Source of the DNA: Spirochaetota bacterium
GTDB taxonomy: Bacteria > Spirochaetota > UBA4802 > JAFGJZ01
Reading direction: 5' to 3'
NCBI GenBank assembly: GCA_016928815.1
Contig: JAFGJZ010000189.1
Span: 1-40,427 of the forward strand
Length of the DNA stretch: 40,427 nucleotides
A program made the position numbers and the translations under genes. Of the stretch, positions 1 through 9,169 are shown one piece after another (the first letter of the stretch is position 1; every line of letters starts with the position of its first letter). The notes below the pieces were generated by a model. That model did not search any database and was not told where the DNA came from. It saw nothing but the letters and a program-made list of their open reading frames with translations.

Positions 1-71
1 ATTTGACAAATGGGGAAATATTTCTGTTCATTAAAATACATTATAATAATGGAAGCAGGTGAATCCTTAAA

Positions 72-941
72 ATGCCCGGTGAAAATAAAAATGAAACAAA
101 TTATTTTTCCACCGATTTCTGGAAAAAATATTTCAGAAGCGGTAAAGCCGCACCCTATCCTTTAGTATTCATTCACGGAATTGCAAATGAAGAAAGCGCA
201 TGGTCAAAAACAGCCGGTCTAATTTCAGACAGTACTTTTTTTAAAATGCGATTCATGGATGACAAAAGCGTATATCACGATTTTTACGGAACGCCGCCTG
301 AACACTGGGTATGGACTGTGTCATATTACACTCCCAGACCGGTTAAAGAATCCCTGACAGGAAGCATTTCACTTTACTCGAAAAGACTGGAAGAGATGCT
401 GAAAATTATCAAAAAAATTACAAACAGCAGCAAAGTCATACTCATCGCACATAGCATGGGAGGACTTGTTGCAAGAAATTTCATGAGCCTGAACATGGAA
501 AACTGGAACATGGTTTATAAAATTCTTACAGTAGGCACACCAAATACAGGTGTACCTTTAAGTTTAAACATAGTCGGACAGTTAAAAGAATTGAAACAAA
601 ACAGCAGATTTATACAGAATCTTGAAAGCAGGTGGGAAAAATACTACTGCAAAACGACTGATAAAAAGTGGGGAGTAGTCGGAGGCGTCAGTAAAAGAAC
701 TTATAAAATAAATTTTAAAGAAAATCTGACTGATTCCGGAGGTCCGGGTTTTGTAAAACTTGATTCTGCCATCCCATTCGGTGAGGCGGAAGAATCAACA
801 GGACAGAATTTCAATAAATTATTTTATGACACAAAAAACTTCGGCTTCAGAACTGCCGTACCGCATAATCACATGAAGCTTCTATTCTGCGAAGGAACAT
901 TCGCAGGAATTGAGTGGGCTTCAGCAGAATTTAACTTCTAA
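72..941 (+). CDS. alpha/beta hydrolase / lipase-like protein
   Basis: ORF; FIHGIANEESAW oxyanion-type motif and HSMGGLVARNF nucleophile elbow. Confidence 0.75.
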   Translation: MPGENKNETNYFSTDFWKKYFRSGKAAPYPLVFIHGIANEESAWSKTAGLISDSTFFKMRFMDDKSVYHDFYGTPPEHWVWTVSYYTPRPVKESLTGSISLYSKRLEEMLKIIKKITNSSKVILIAHSMGGLVARNFMSLNMENWNMVYKILTVGTPNTGVPLSLNIVGQLKELKQNSRFIQNLESRWEKYYCKTTDKKWGVVGGVSKRTYKINFKENLTDSGGPGFVKLDSAIPFGEAEESTGQNFNKLFYDTKNFGFRTAVPHNHMKLLFCEGTFAGIEWASAEFNF

Positions 942-1021
942 TTTCTTCAGAATTCATCCTAATTCCGCTTTTCAATAAAATAAACAGATTTTCTGTTACA
1001 AAATTCCTTATTAATCGCGTT

Positions 1022-1501
1022 ATGTATTCAGAGGAATATAAGATGGAAAAATGCATTTTAAAAACGACGTCTTCAAATATAGATGAAAACTTTTTTGAAG
1101 AGTTATTAAATGCCTCACAGAGGTTCGGACGCAATAGAAGTATAATTTTTAAAGACATTACCAGCCTTGCCATCCATGCAGTTCAATGCGGGCATGTATC
1201 CGGAATACTTACCGAGTACCAGGATCACAAGCCGACCGCCTGGAAAAAATTGTTTTACACTGTTGATGAAAATGAAATTGAATTATTCACCATTTCAAGG
1301 CAGAAATATAAAATTTCAGTTTCAAAACTTGCTTTTATCGGTTTTCTTCTTTTCTGGCATTTATTGATGCAGAAATACGCAAAAAAACTTTATGGTAAAA
1401 AAATTGAAATTAACTTAAATAGTTATAATGAATATAAGCAAAAAATGTCAGAACATATTAAATATTTCAAAAAAAGACTTAATATAGTTTTATTAGAATA
1501 A
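1022..1501 (+). CDS. hypothetical protein
   Basis: Longest ORF in the interval, no recognised domain; internal ATG at 1043 is an alternative start. Confidence 0.5.
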   Translation: MYSEEYKMEKCILKTTSSNIDENFFEELLNASQRFGRNRSIIFKDITSLAIHAVQCGHVSGILTEYQDHKPTAWKKLFYTVDENEIELFTISRQKYKISVSKLAFIGFLLFWHLLMQKYAKKLYGKKIEINLNSYNEYKQKMSEHIKYFKKRLNIVLLE

Positions 1502-1646
1502 TAAAAACACCACGAACATTTAAAAATTAACACCGTATTTATAAAAATCCTTCTGACAGAAAAAAGGATATTAAAAATGTTTTTTTCTGCTTGATAAAAA
1601 ATCTTTCCCTTATAAACTATACTAAAATAATGTATAGTAGGTCAAA

Positions 1647-3929
1647 ATGAACATCCGCCAGTTAATAGAATATCTACGGAATTATGAAGCATTCATGCAG
1701 AATGTTAAACTCTGGCTTGTAAAAGAACCGGTTGACGCAGTCTATTCCGAATATCCTGAAAATATAAATCCACTGCTGAAAGAAAAGTACATTGAAAAAG
1801 GAGTTAAGAAACTCTATTCCCATCAGAGAACCGCATTCGACCTGATCTCTGAAAACAGGGATGTCGTAATTGTAACACCTACCGCTTCGGGGAAAACTAT
1901 CTGCTACAACCTTCCGGTATTGAACTACATTCTCGAAAATCCTGAAGCAAGAGCCTTATATCTTTTTCCTACCAAAGCTCTGTCTCAGGATCAGATGAAC
2001 GATCTGAATGTACTGATCGGACACCTTGAAAAAGACATCAGAACATATACTTTCGATGGAGACACTCCATCCTCGGCACGGAAAGCCATACGGGAGGCTG
2101 GTCACATTGTCGTTACTAATCCCGACATGCTTCACAGCGGAATTCTGCCTCATCATACAAAATGGGTCAGACTTTTTGAAAATCTGAAGTTCATTGTCAT
2201 TGATGAAGTTCATACATACAGGGGTGTATTCGGAAGTCATTTTGCAAATCTTATGCGGCGGCTCAAAAGACTTTGCAGTTTTTACGGCAGCAGTCCTGTC
2301 TTCATAATGTGTTCTGCAACAATACATAATCCTAAATCACATGCTGAAAGTCTTATCGAAAAACATGTTGAACTTATTGATAAAAACGGAGCTCCGTCCG
2401 GAGAAAAGCACATAGTAATATATAATCCGCCTGTTGTAAATGAACAGCTCGGCATACGGTCGTCTTCTGTCAAGGAGGTTGCAAAACTTGGATCACTCAT
2501 TCTCAAAAATAAAATTCCTGCAATCGTTTTTGCACGCAGCCGGATGCGCGTTGAAATAATTACAACATATCTGAATGAACAATGTCCCGGCCTTAACATC
2601 AAGGGCTACCGTGGGGGATATCTTCCCAACGAACGGCGTGCGATTGAAAAAGGTCTCAGAGACAGGTCTATTGACGGTGTTGTTTCAACCAATGCCCTGG
2701 AACTTGGAATCGACATAGGGATGCTCGATGCGGTAATAACAACAGGATACCCCGGCAGTTTTTCATCCATGATGCAGCAGTTCGGGCGCGCCGGGAGGAG
2801 AAATGACAAATCTCTCGCGATTATGGTGGCGACAAGCTCACCTCTTGATCAGTATATCGCTTCGAACCCTCACTTTCTTGAAGCTTCAAATCCGGAAACC
2901 GCTTCTGTAAATGCGGACAATCTTCTCATACTGATGGATCATATTAAATGCGCCGCATTCGAACTGCCGTTTGGAGATGATGAAAAATTTGCCGAACATC
3001 TTTCCACAACAGCAGAAATGCTTACATATCTTGAAGAAATGAACGTACTGAAGAAAACCTCCGGAAAATATCACTGGATGAGCGACATATATCCTGCAAA
3101 TTCCGTCTCACTCCGTAGTGCTGCCCAGGAAAATTTTGTCATAATCGACAAGACGCATACAAGCCGTGTTATCGGCGAGGTTGATTACTATGCGGCGCCC
3201 GAACTTATTCATGATGATGCCGTGTATATTCATCAGGGGCAGCAGTACTACATCGACAAACTTGACTGGGACAGAAGGATGGCATATGCTCATGAAATCG
3301 ACTCAGAGTACTATACTGATTCACAGACTAAAACGGACATTCATGTAATCGAATCTTTTGAAACCATTAACAGGAACTTTTTTGAAATTTCCAGAGGAGA
3401 GATAAACGTCAGAACAAAAGTTATGATGTTCAAAAAAATACGGTTCCATACTCATGAAAATCTGGGATGGGCCGATATTCATCTTCCCGAAATTGAAATG
3501 CATACGACATCCGCCTGGCTTGACTTTGACGCAGGGTTTATTGAAAACCTGGCCGGAAAGGAATTTGCCGGCACTGTTCTATACTCACTATCCTATCTCA
3601 TCAAAAACCTGTCACCGGTATTTACTTTTTCAGATATAGCGGATATTCATTCCCTTCATCAGTCGAGATCCAGCTACAGCAAAAAACCTGCTGTTTTCAT
3701 TTACGACTCAATGCCTGGAGGTGTCGGACTTTCTGAAAAAATATTCAATTCAATTAAAGACATATGCATTGCCGCATTAAATTCAGTAAAAACCTGTGAA
3801 TGCACCTGCGGATGTCCGGGCTGCATAGGTCCTGTTTCAGATACCGGTTCTGATGTAAAACATCTCACCATTGCTCTTATGGAACAAATGCTCAGCGCAC
3901 TCCAGTCCGGCGGGAATACTGTACACTGA
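1647..3929 (+). CDS. mrfA: DEAD/DEAH-box helicase, YprA/MrfA family with C-terminal DUF1998-like Cys cluster
   Basis: TPTASGKT Walker A, DEVH box, QQFGRAGRR motif VI, C-terminal CECTCGCPGC cluster; followed directly by a YprB-like gene. Confidence 0.88.
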   Translation: MNIRQLIEYLRNYEAFMQNVKLWLVKEPVDAVYSEYPENINPLLKEKYIEKGVKKLYSHQRTAFDLISENRDVVIVTPTASGKTICYNLPVLNYILENPEARALYLFPTKALSQDQMNDLNVLIGHLEKDIRTYTFDGDTPSSARKAIREAGHIVVTNPDMLHSGILPHHTKWVRLFENLKFIVIDEVHTYRGVFGSHFANLMRRLKRLCSFYGSSPVFIMCSATIHNPKSHAESLIEKHVELIDKNGAPSGEKHIVIYNPPVVNEQLGIRSSSVKEVAKLGSLILKNKIPAIVFARSRMRVEIITTYLNEQCPGLNIKGYRGGYLPNERRAIEKGLRDRSIDGVVSTNALELGIDIGMLDAVITTGYPGSFSSMMQQFGRAGRRNDKSLAIMVATSSPLDQYIASNPHFLEASNPETASVNADNLLILMDHIKCAAFELPFGDDEKFAEHLSTTAEMLTYLEEMNVLKKTSGKYHWMSDIYPANSVSLRSAAQENFVIIDKTHTSRVIGEVDYYAAPELIHDDAVYIHQGQQYYIDKLDWDRRMAYAHEIDSEYYTDSQTKTDIHVIESFETINRNFFEISRGEINVRTKVMMFKKIRFHTHENLGWADIHLPEIEMHTTSAWLDFDAGFIENLAGKEFAGTVLYSLSYLIKNLSPVFTFSDIADIHSLHQSRSSYSKKPAVFIYDSMPGGVGLSEKIFNSIKDICIAALNSVKTCECTCGCPGCIGPVSDTGSDVKHLTIALMEQMLSALQSGGNTVH

Positions 3930-5182
3930 TGGATATTAAATCAAAACTAAAGATGTACACTCCTGTTAAAAAGGAAACCGGTTTTACCGGACAGGAAGTT
4001 ACAGCTGAAAAAACTGCTGCGTTTCTTGAATCAATCGGCGGGGAAAAAATCCGTACAGACTGCGGAAACATATGGAGATTCGAACAGCGGACCGGCAGTA
4101 ATGACAGATATTTCGGAATTGACATATCCCTGTTAAAAAAAGACATCCAGCCGCTGCTCGCGCATCTTAAAATCAATACCGAAATCGACATTGAAGACCT
4201 TCTTTTTTTCGATCTCGAAACAACATCCCTTTCCACCGGCAGCGGAAATTATCCGTTTCTCAGCGGGATCGGTTATATAGACGGTGACGATTTCATAACA
4301 GAACAGCTGTTTATGGAAAATTACAGTGATGAACCCGCAATTCTGAATTACCTTCTTGATTTTTTTAACAACGCGAAAGCAGTTGTCGCTTTTAACGGCA
4401 AGACATTCGACATCCCTCTCATTAAAACCAGATATAAAATTAACCGGATTCCGGGCTTTCCGGTAAAAATTCCGGTCATAGACCTGATTATTCCCGGCAG
4501 ACGCATTTTTAAAAAAGTATGGGAAAACTGTGCCCTTCAGACATTCGAGAAACAGATAATTGGATTTGAACGGACAGACGACATACCCGGATGGCAGATT
4601 CCCCAGGCATTTTTTGAATTCCAGAAAGAAGGAATTCTCGAACCGATAGGCAGGATAATCGATCACAATAAATATGACATCATATCAATGTATGTTCTTA
4701 TGTTTATTTTCAGTAAAATTTTCAAATCAGTGGAAAACGGAAATTATTCAGAAATTGACAGAAAATCCCTTTCAAACATAGCCCGTCATCTTTACCGTGT
4801 TGATCCGGATTCTTTTCTGAGTCTGGCGGAATATCTCGGTACTGAATTTGAGAATGACCAGTCAATTTTTGAAAAATATTCCATCACCCTGAAAAGGAAG
4901 GAAGAATGGGAAAAAGCTGTTGCATACTGGAAGAAATATCCCTCTCTTTTTTCATTCTGCGAACTAGCAAAATACTATGAACATAAGGATAAAAATTTAA
5001 TAATTGCACTTGAATATGCCGAAAAAGGAATTAGTCTTATAAAATCCGGGGATTATATGTCTAAAAACCCATCTGCACCAGTTTTTACTATTGACAAATA
5101 TAATGCCGACTTTGAAATAAGAAAAAAAAGACTGATCAGGAAATTACATTCATCAGATATTGAATTCCGGAATGTAAATTAA
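3929..5182 (+). CDS. mrfB: RNase H-like 3'-5' exonuclease, YprB/MrfB family
   Basis: FFDLETTSL ExoI motif, VAFNGKTFDIPLI ExoII-like motif, HNKYDIISM ExoIII-like motif; start overlaps upstream stop (TGATG). Confidence 0.82.
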   Translation: MDIKSKLKMYTPVKKETGFTGQEVTAEKTAAFLESIGGEKIRTDCGNIWRFEQRTGSNDRYFGIDISLLKKDIQPLLAHLKINTEIDIEDLLFFDLETTSLSTGSGNYPFLSGIGYIDGDDFITEQLFMENYSDEPAILNYLLDFFNNAKAVVAFNGKTFDIPLIKTRYKINRIPGFPVKIPVIDLIIPGRRIFKKVWENCALQTFEKQIIGFERTDDIPGWQIPQAFFEFQKEGILEPIGRIIDHNKYDIISMYVLMFIFSKIFKSVENGNYSEIDRKSLSNIARHLYRVDPDSFLSLAEYLGTEFENDQSIFEKYSITLKRKEEWEKAVAYWKKYPSLFSFCELAKYYEHKDKNLIIALEYAEKGISLIKSGDYMSKNPSAPVFTIDKYNADFEIRKKRLIRKLHSSDIEFRNVN

Positions 5183-5299
5183 AATAAATCATTCTGAAAT
5201 TAATGCTAATTTTTCTTGAATTCAGGCTGTACTGGAATATTATAGTCATATAAAATAAATTCAGCATTCAGTTAAATTATATAAGGATTTTAACAATAA

Positions 5300-5764
5300 A
5301 TGGACGATAAACCAAATTTCGGATATAAAGATCAGGAAATTCTGATAGGCGCCATTGCAAGACACATTGCATTGATTCTCCGCACCTCTGAAGGAATAAT
5401 CCGCGGCAAACTACGGATTACAATTGAAGAGATGTATAAGAAAAACGGATTAACCCTTCATCAGCTGAAAACTCTTAATGAAACGGAAAGAGACGCATAT
5501 ATACTTGATTTTATCAGCCATTTTTTTCCAAAACTCAATCTCGACGTAAAAAGACGCAGAACCCTGAAATATGACTGTCTTCAGATTTATGAAAGATGGA
5601 AAGAATACAAAAGACAGGATGTTAGCGAAGCGGAAGAATATTATCCTGAAAATCTTAAAAATCAGCAGCCTGACAGACTGCCTGCTCATGAACCTGATTC
5701 CGGCGAAGCCGAGGACAGTCTCATCCATGATTTCAACAAACTTGATCTGGAAGGACTTATTTAG
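5300..5764 (+). CDS. hypothetical protein
   Basis: ORF with upstream AAGGA; no recognised domain. Confidence 0.55.
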   Translation: MDDKPNFGYKDQEILIGAIARHIALILRTSEGIIRGKLRITIEEMYKKNGLTLHQLKTLNETERDAYILDFISHFFPKLNLDVKRRRTLKYDCLQIYERWKEYKRQDVSEAEEYYPENLKNQQPDRLPAHEPDSGEAEDSLIHDFNKLDLEGLI

Positions 5765-5772
5765 TTATATAA

Positions 5773-6825
5773 ATGAAAGCGCTCGAAGATCTTTTCTGCA
5801 CTGTTCCGGTTAAACAGATTTCCAATTCTGATAAAATTGTCATTTTCAGCGATCTCCATCTCGGAAACAGAAAAGCAAGAGATGACTTCAGGCACAACTC
5901 CGAAATGTTCATGTACGCTCTTCTAAACTATTACAACAAAAACGATTATTTTCTCGTTTTAAACGGCGACATTGAAGAACTCCAGCGCGTATCTTTCAGA
6001 AAAATTTATTCCAAATGGCGTGATCTCTATCAGATTTTCAGCTTATTCAATCAGAACGGAAGACTTCTGAAAACAATCGGCAATCATGATATTAAGCTCA
6101 GGAAAATGAAACTCCCTGAAAAATATCCTCTGCTTTATGACGGCATAAAATTTGTCTATCAGGATAACGATATTCTGGTATTTCACGGGCATCAGGTTTC
6201 AAGCTACAGGGATTTCCGGAATACTTTAATAGAAATTCTTTTAAAAACAGCGCTTCATCCGCTGGGAATAAAAAACTTTACGCGGTCCCTCGATAATTCC
6301 AAAAAGCATAAAATTGAACAGTGTGTTTATGATTTTTCCGTTAATAAAAAAATTATTTCAATAATCGGTCATACCCACAGACCGTTATTTGAAAGTCTTT
6401 CTGACGGTGAAATGCTCAAATTCTCAATTGAAAGACTTATTTCAGAATATATTAATACGGCAGATGAAGAAATTAGGAAATCACTTCAGTCTCAGATAAA
6501 TTTTCTGAAGAAAAAACTGGATGAAACCGAAAATCCGGAATATCCGGCTATTAACAGTACATTATATAATACAAAACTCACAATTCCATGCATTTTCAAT
6601 TCCGGATATGCTATAGGAAACAGGGGATTTACAGGAATAGAAATAGAAAACGGGGAAATTTCACTGATTCACTGGTTTGGAGAAAAAAGCGGCAGCAAGT
6701 TTTTCAACTACTCGTCAGACAAGGAAAACCTGGTATTCAGAAACAAAACACGTATTTACAACAGAACTGTTCTGAAAAAAGATACACTGAATTCCACTTT
6801 TACCAGAATAAGACTTCTTGGCTGA
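5773..6825 (+). CDS. calcineurin-like metallophosphoesterase
   Basis: FSDLHLGNRKARD, NGDIEEL, GNHD, FHGHQ, GHTHRP metal-binding motifs. Confidence 0.85.
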   Translation: MKALEDLFCTVPVKQISNSDKIVIFSDLHLGNRKARDDFRHNSEMFMYALLNYYNKNDYFLVLNGDIEELQRVSFRKIYSKWRDLYQIFSLFNQNGRLLKTIGNHDIKLRKMKLPEKYPLLYDGIKFVYQDNDILVFHGHQVSSYRDFRNTLIEILLKTALHPLGIKNFTRSLDNSKKHKIEQCVYDFSVNKKIISIIGHTHRPLFESLSDGEMLKFSIERLISEYINTADEEIRKSLQSQINFLKKKLDETENPEYPAINSTLYNTKLTIPCIFNSGYAIGNRGFTGIEIENGEISLIHWFGEKSGSKFFNYSSDKENLVFRNKTRIYNRTVLKKDTLNSTFTRIRLLG

Positions 6826-6920
6826 ATACCGCATAAAAATTTTTTATTTACCGGAAAAACTTCATGCACAGAAAAAAAAATCCGAATAAATTACTATACC
6901 AACTGCAGTCGGAGTGAGAA

Positions 6921-7673
6921 TTGAGCGGGAAAGAAAATAAAACAATAAAACCTTATGAAAAAATGGCTGATCATTATGATTATCTGCTCAGGCATGTCGA
7001 TTACACTGAATGGTATGAGTATATAAAAAAAATAGCTCACGTATACTGTGCCAGTCCCGAATACATTCTTGAAATCGGTACTGGGACGGGAAAATTCGGA
7101 GCCAAGTTCGCCGCTGACAGCATTCCCGTTTACGGGATGGACATTTCACATGAAATGCTGTTAAAAGCCTCTAAACGTGCTTTCGGCAATTACAGAATTT
7201 TCCAGGGTGATATTAGAAAATTTTATCTGAAAAAAAAATTTGATTTCATCTTCTGCGTACATGACACAATCAACTATCTGACCTCAAAAAAAGATGTAAT
7301 AAAAGCATTACGGAATGTTAAGGATATCATGCATGAAAACTCAGTATTTCTTTTTGACATTACTACGGAATATAACATTTACAGATACTTCAACAATAAG
7401 GCTTCTCAATACACAAATAAACACAATGATATTACATGGATTAATACATATAATAAAAGGAAAAGACTGATTACCTCGACATTAAGCTTTAATGATAAGG
7501 CCGGTGAAGTATTTACGGAAAATCATATTCAGAAAATATACCACCCGGATGAAATGAAAAAATTCATAAAAAAAGCGGGGCTTGAAATAATTGATATTTT
7601 CAGTGACTATACCTATGAAATGTATGACGATACCACAATTATGATAAACTTTCTTGTAAGGAAAAAAAAATGA
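6921..7673 (+). CDS. class I SAM-dependent methyltransferase (TTG start)
   Basis: ILEIGTGTGKFG motif I and following Rossmann motifs; GGAG just upstream of TTG. Confidence 0.8.
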   Translation: MSGKENKTIKPYEKMADHYDYLLRHVDYTEWYEYIKKIAHVYCASPEYILEIGTGTGKFGAKFAADSIPVYGMDISHEMLLKASKRAFGNYRIFQGDIRKFYLKKKFDFIFCVHDTINYLTSKKDVIKALRNVKDIMHENSVFLFDITTEYNIYRYFNNKASQYTNKHNDITWINTYNKRKRLITSTLSFNDKAGEVFTENHIQKIYHPDEMKKFIKKAGLEIIDIFSDYTYEMYDDTTIMINFLVRKKK

Positions 7674-8023
7674 TTTCAATGCTGATGACATTTGCCGGTT
7701 TTATTATTGCCGTAGCGGTATTTTTATATTTCATAAACACCCTTGATTCAGCCAAACAGGGAATTCAGAAACTTACGAACTGCGAAGTGGAAATTGAAAA
7801 AAAAGTACCGTCGCTGAATCAGACGGGTGACGCTCAGATAAAAGATCTATCACCGGAGGAAAAAAAATTCATTCCGGGGAGGAGATGCCCTCTCTGTTCA
7901 AGAATACTCATAAGAGATGAACCGCTTTATGCAACCCATGTTGAAACTGCTGGTGTAAAAAAAATACTGATTCACGGATGCCCGTATTGCTACAAAGATT
8001 CCGCAATTCAGGAGAAAGCCTAA
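7670..8023 (+). CDS. small membrane-anchored protein with zinc-ribbon-like Cys pairs
   Basis: N-terminal TM helix, CPLC...CPYC; ATGA overlap with upstream gene. Confidence 0.55.
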   Translation: MISMLMTFAGFIIAVAVFLYFINTLDSAKQGIQKLTNCEVEIEKKVPSLNQTGDAQIKDLSPEEKKFIPGRRCPLCSRILIRDEPLYATHVETAGVKKILIHGCPYCYKDSAIQEKA

Positions 8024-8757
8024 CCTTTTTTTGATACTGCGGTATTTTCCGTTTTCTCATCACTTCCGTCATCAAAATCTTCAAAAATTTCAGGTACAAC
8101 AAGATTATCATATCCGTAAAAACCTTTTATCTTTGAAAATACTCCATGTTCATGATATGAAGTTGTAAAGTTTTCACCTGTTTCGGAATTCGGCATATTT
8201 ATTACTGAAATAATCTGCTGCGAAAACTCAGGTCCCATCGGATAAATGAGAGTCCCCTTTTCCCTGACGTTTGAAAGTATAACGATAGGACGTCTTTTGC
8301 ATGCAGCATGCATGATAGCCTTTTCAACGACACCGAAAGGATTATCATCCTCAGTCGCGTCACCGGCGTAAAACCTTATGTTGGCAAAACCATGACTGTA
8401 TAACCGTTCTTTCGCAGTAGCAGCAAGTTCTTCAAAAAATTCAGAAGTCAGAACTTCACGGCATAAAAGCGAAAGCACCGCAGTAGAATATCCTGATCCG
8501 GTTCCAACCTCAAGAATACGGTCATTGGGGTCAATTTTCATGTGGTGAATCATGCGGGCAAGCAGTAAAAAATCGTCACTATATTCTCCGTAACCGATAG
8601 GAATATTCCTTTCATAAAACTTATCTTCAAACATAGAATCAAAAAACATTCTCTGATCAACTTCATTAAAAGCATCAATAACGTTTGAATCGATATTTTC
8701 CTTCTTAAGTAAATCAATGAAATCATTCTTTTTCTGCTTTAAGTTTATTTTTGCCAT
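8020..8757 (-). CDS. pcm: protein-L-isoaspartate O-methyltransferase family
   Basis: DRILEVGTGSGYSTAVLS motif I and PCMT-like N-terminal pattern. Confidence 0.8.
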   Translation of the reverse strand: MAKINLKQKKNDFIDLLKKENIDSNVIDAFNEVDQRMFFDSMFEDKFYERNIPIGYGEYSDDFLLLARMIHHMKIDPNDRILEVGTGSGYSTAVLSLLCREVLTSEFFEELAATAKERLYSHGFANIRFYAGDATEDDNPFGVVEKAIMHAACKRRPIVILSNVREKGTLIYPMGPEFSQQIISVINMPNSETGENFTTSYHEHGVFSKIKGFYGYDNLVVPEIFEDFDDGSDEKTENTAVSKKG

Positions 8758-8872
8758 AACCTTCCGCCGTTAAAATAATATTCCTAATCTGCAACCTGTT
8801 CTTTTTCTGTCAGATTCCGTTTAATATGTCAATGGTTTTGTTAAAAAACTTTAAAATATTGCACTTCCCGTC

Positions 8873-9154
8873 TCAATCATAAAAATCAATGCAGGCTCTG
8901 TTGGTACAGTACTGAGGAATAAACTTTTTTATTTCCTGATGATATTCATGATTCTGATAACCGTAAAGCTCCTCTTCTGTATCATGAAATGTAATCAGAA
9001 TAATATCATGAGTTGTTGACGATGAATCAATATTCGTTTTTACCTCTATCTTCTTAATCTGTGGTATATGCTCCGGCATTGTCAGAAGACGCGTTTTAAC
9101 CTCACCGGCTGTATTCTTATCCTTGAGACTCCACATAACAACATGTCTTATCAT
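8873..9154 (-). CDS. Dabb (stress-responsive alpha/beta barrel) domain protein
   Basis: Begins MIRHVVMWSLKD, 93 aa, typical of Dabb family. Confidence 0.75.
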   Translation of the reverse strand: MIRHVVMWSLKDKNTAGEVKTRLLTMPEHIPQIKKIEVKTNIDSSSTTHDIILITFHDTEEELYGYQNHEYHQEIKKFIPQYCTNRACIDFYD

Positions 9155-9169
9155 ATTAACTCCTGAGTA

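Noticed and set aside
1956-3503. Many antisense ORFs (60-123 aa) within the helicase gene
   Set aside because: Shadow ORFs of a well-supported helicase reading frame; no RBS or recognisable domains.
4133-4666. 177-aa antisense ORF within the exonuclease gene
   Set aside because: Overlaps clear exonuclease motifs on the other strand; composition-driven shadow ORF.
8020-8023. Convergent genes sharing overlapping stop codons (CTAA)
   Set aside because: Real but a common compact-genome arrangement; no functional implication.
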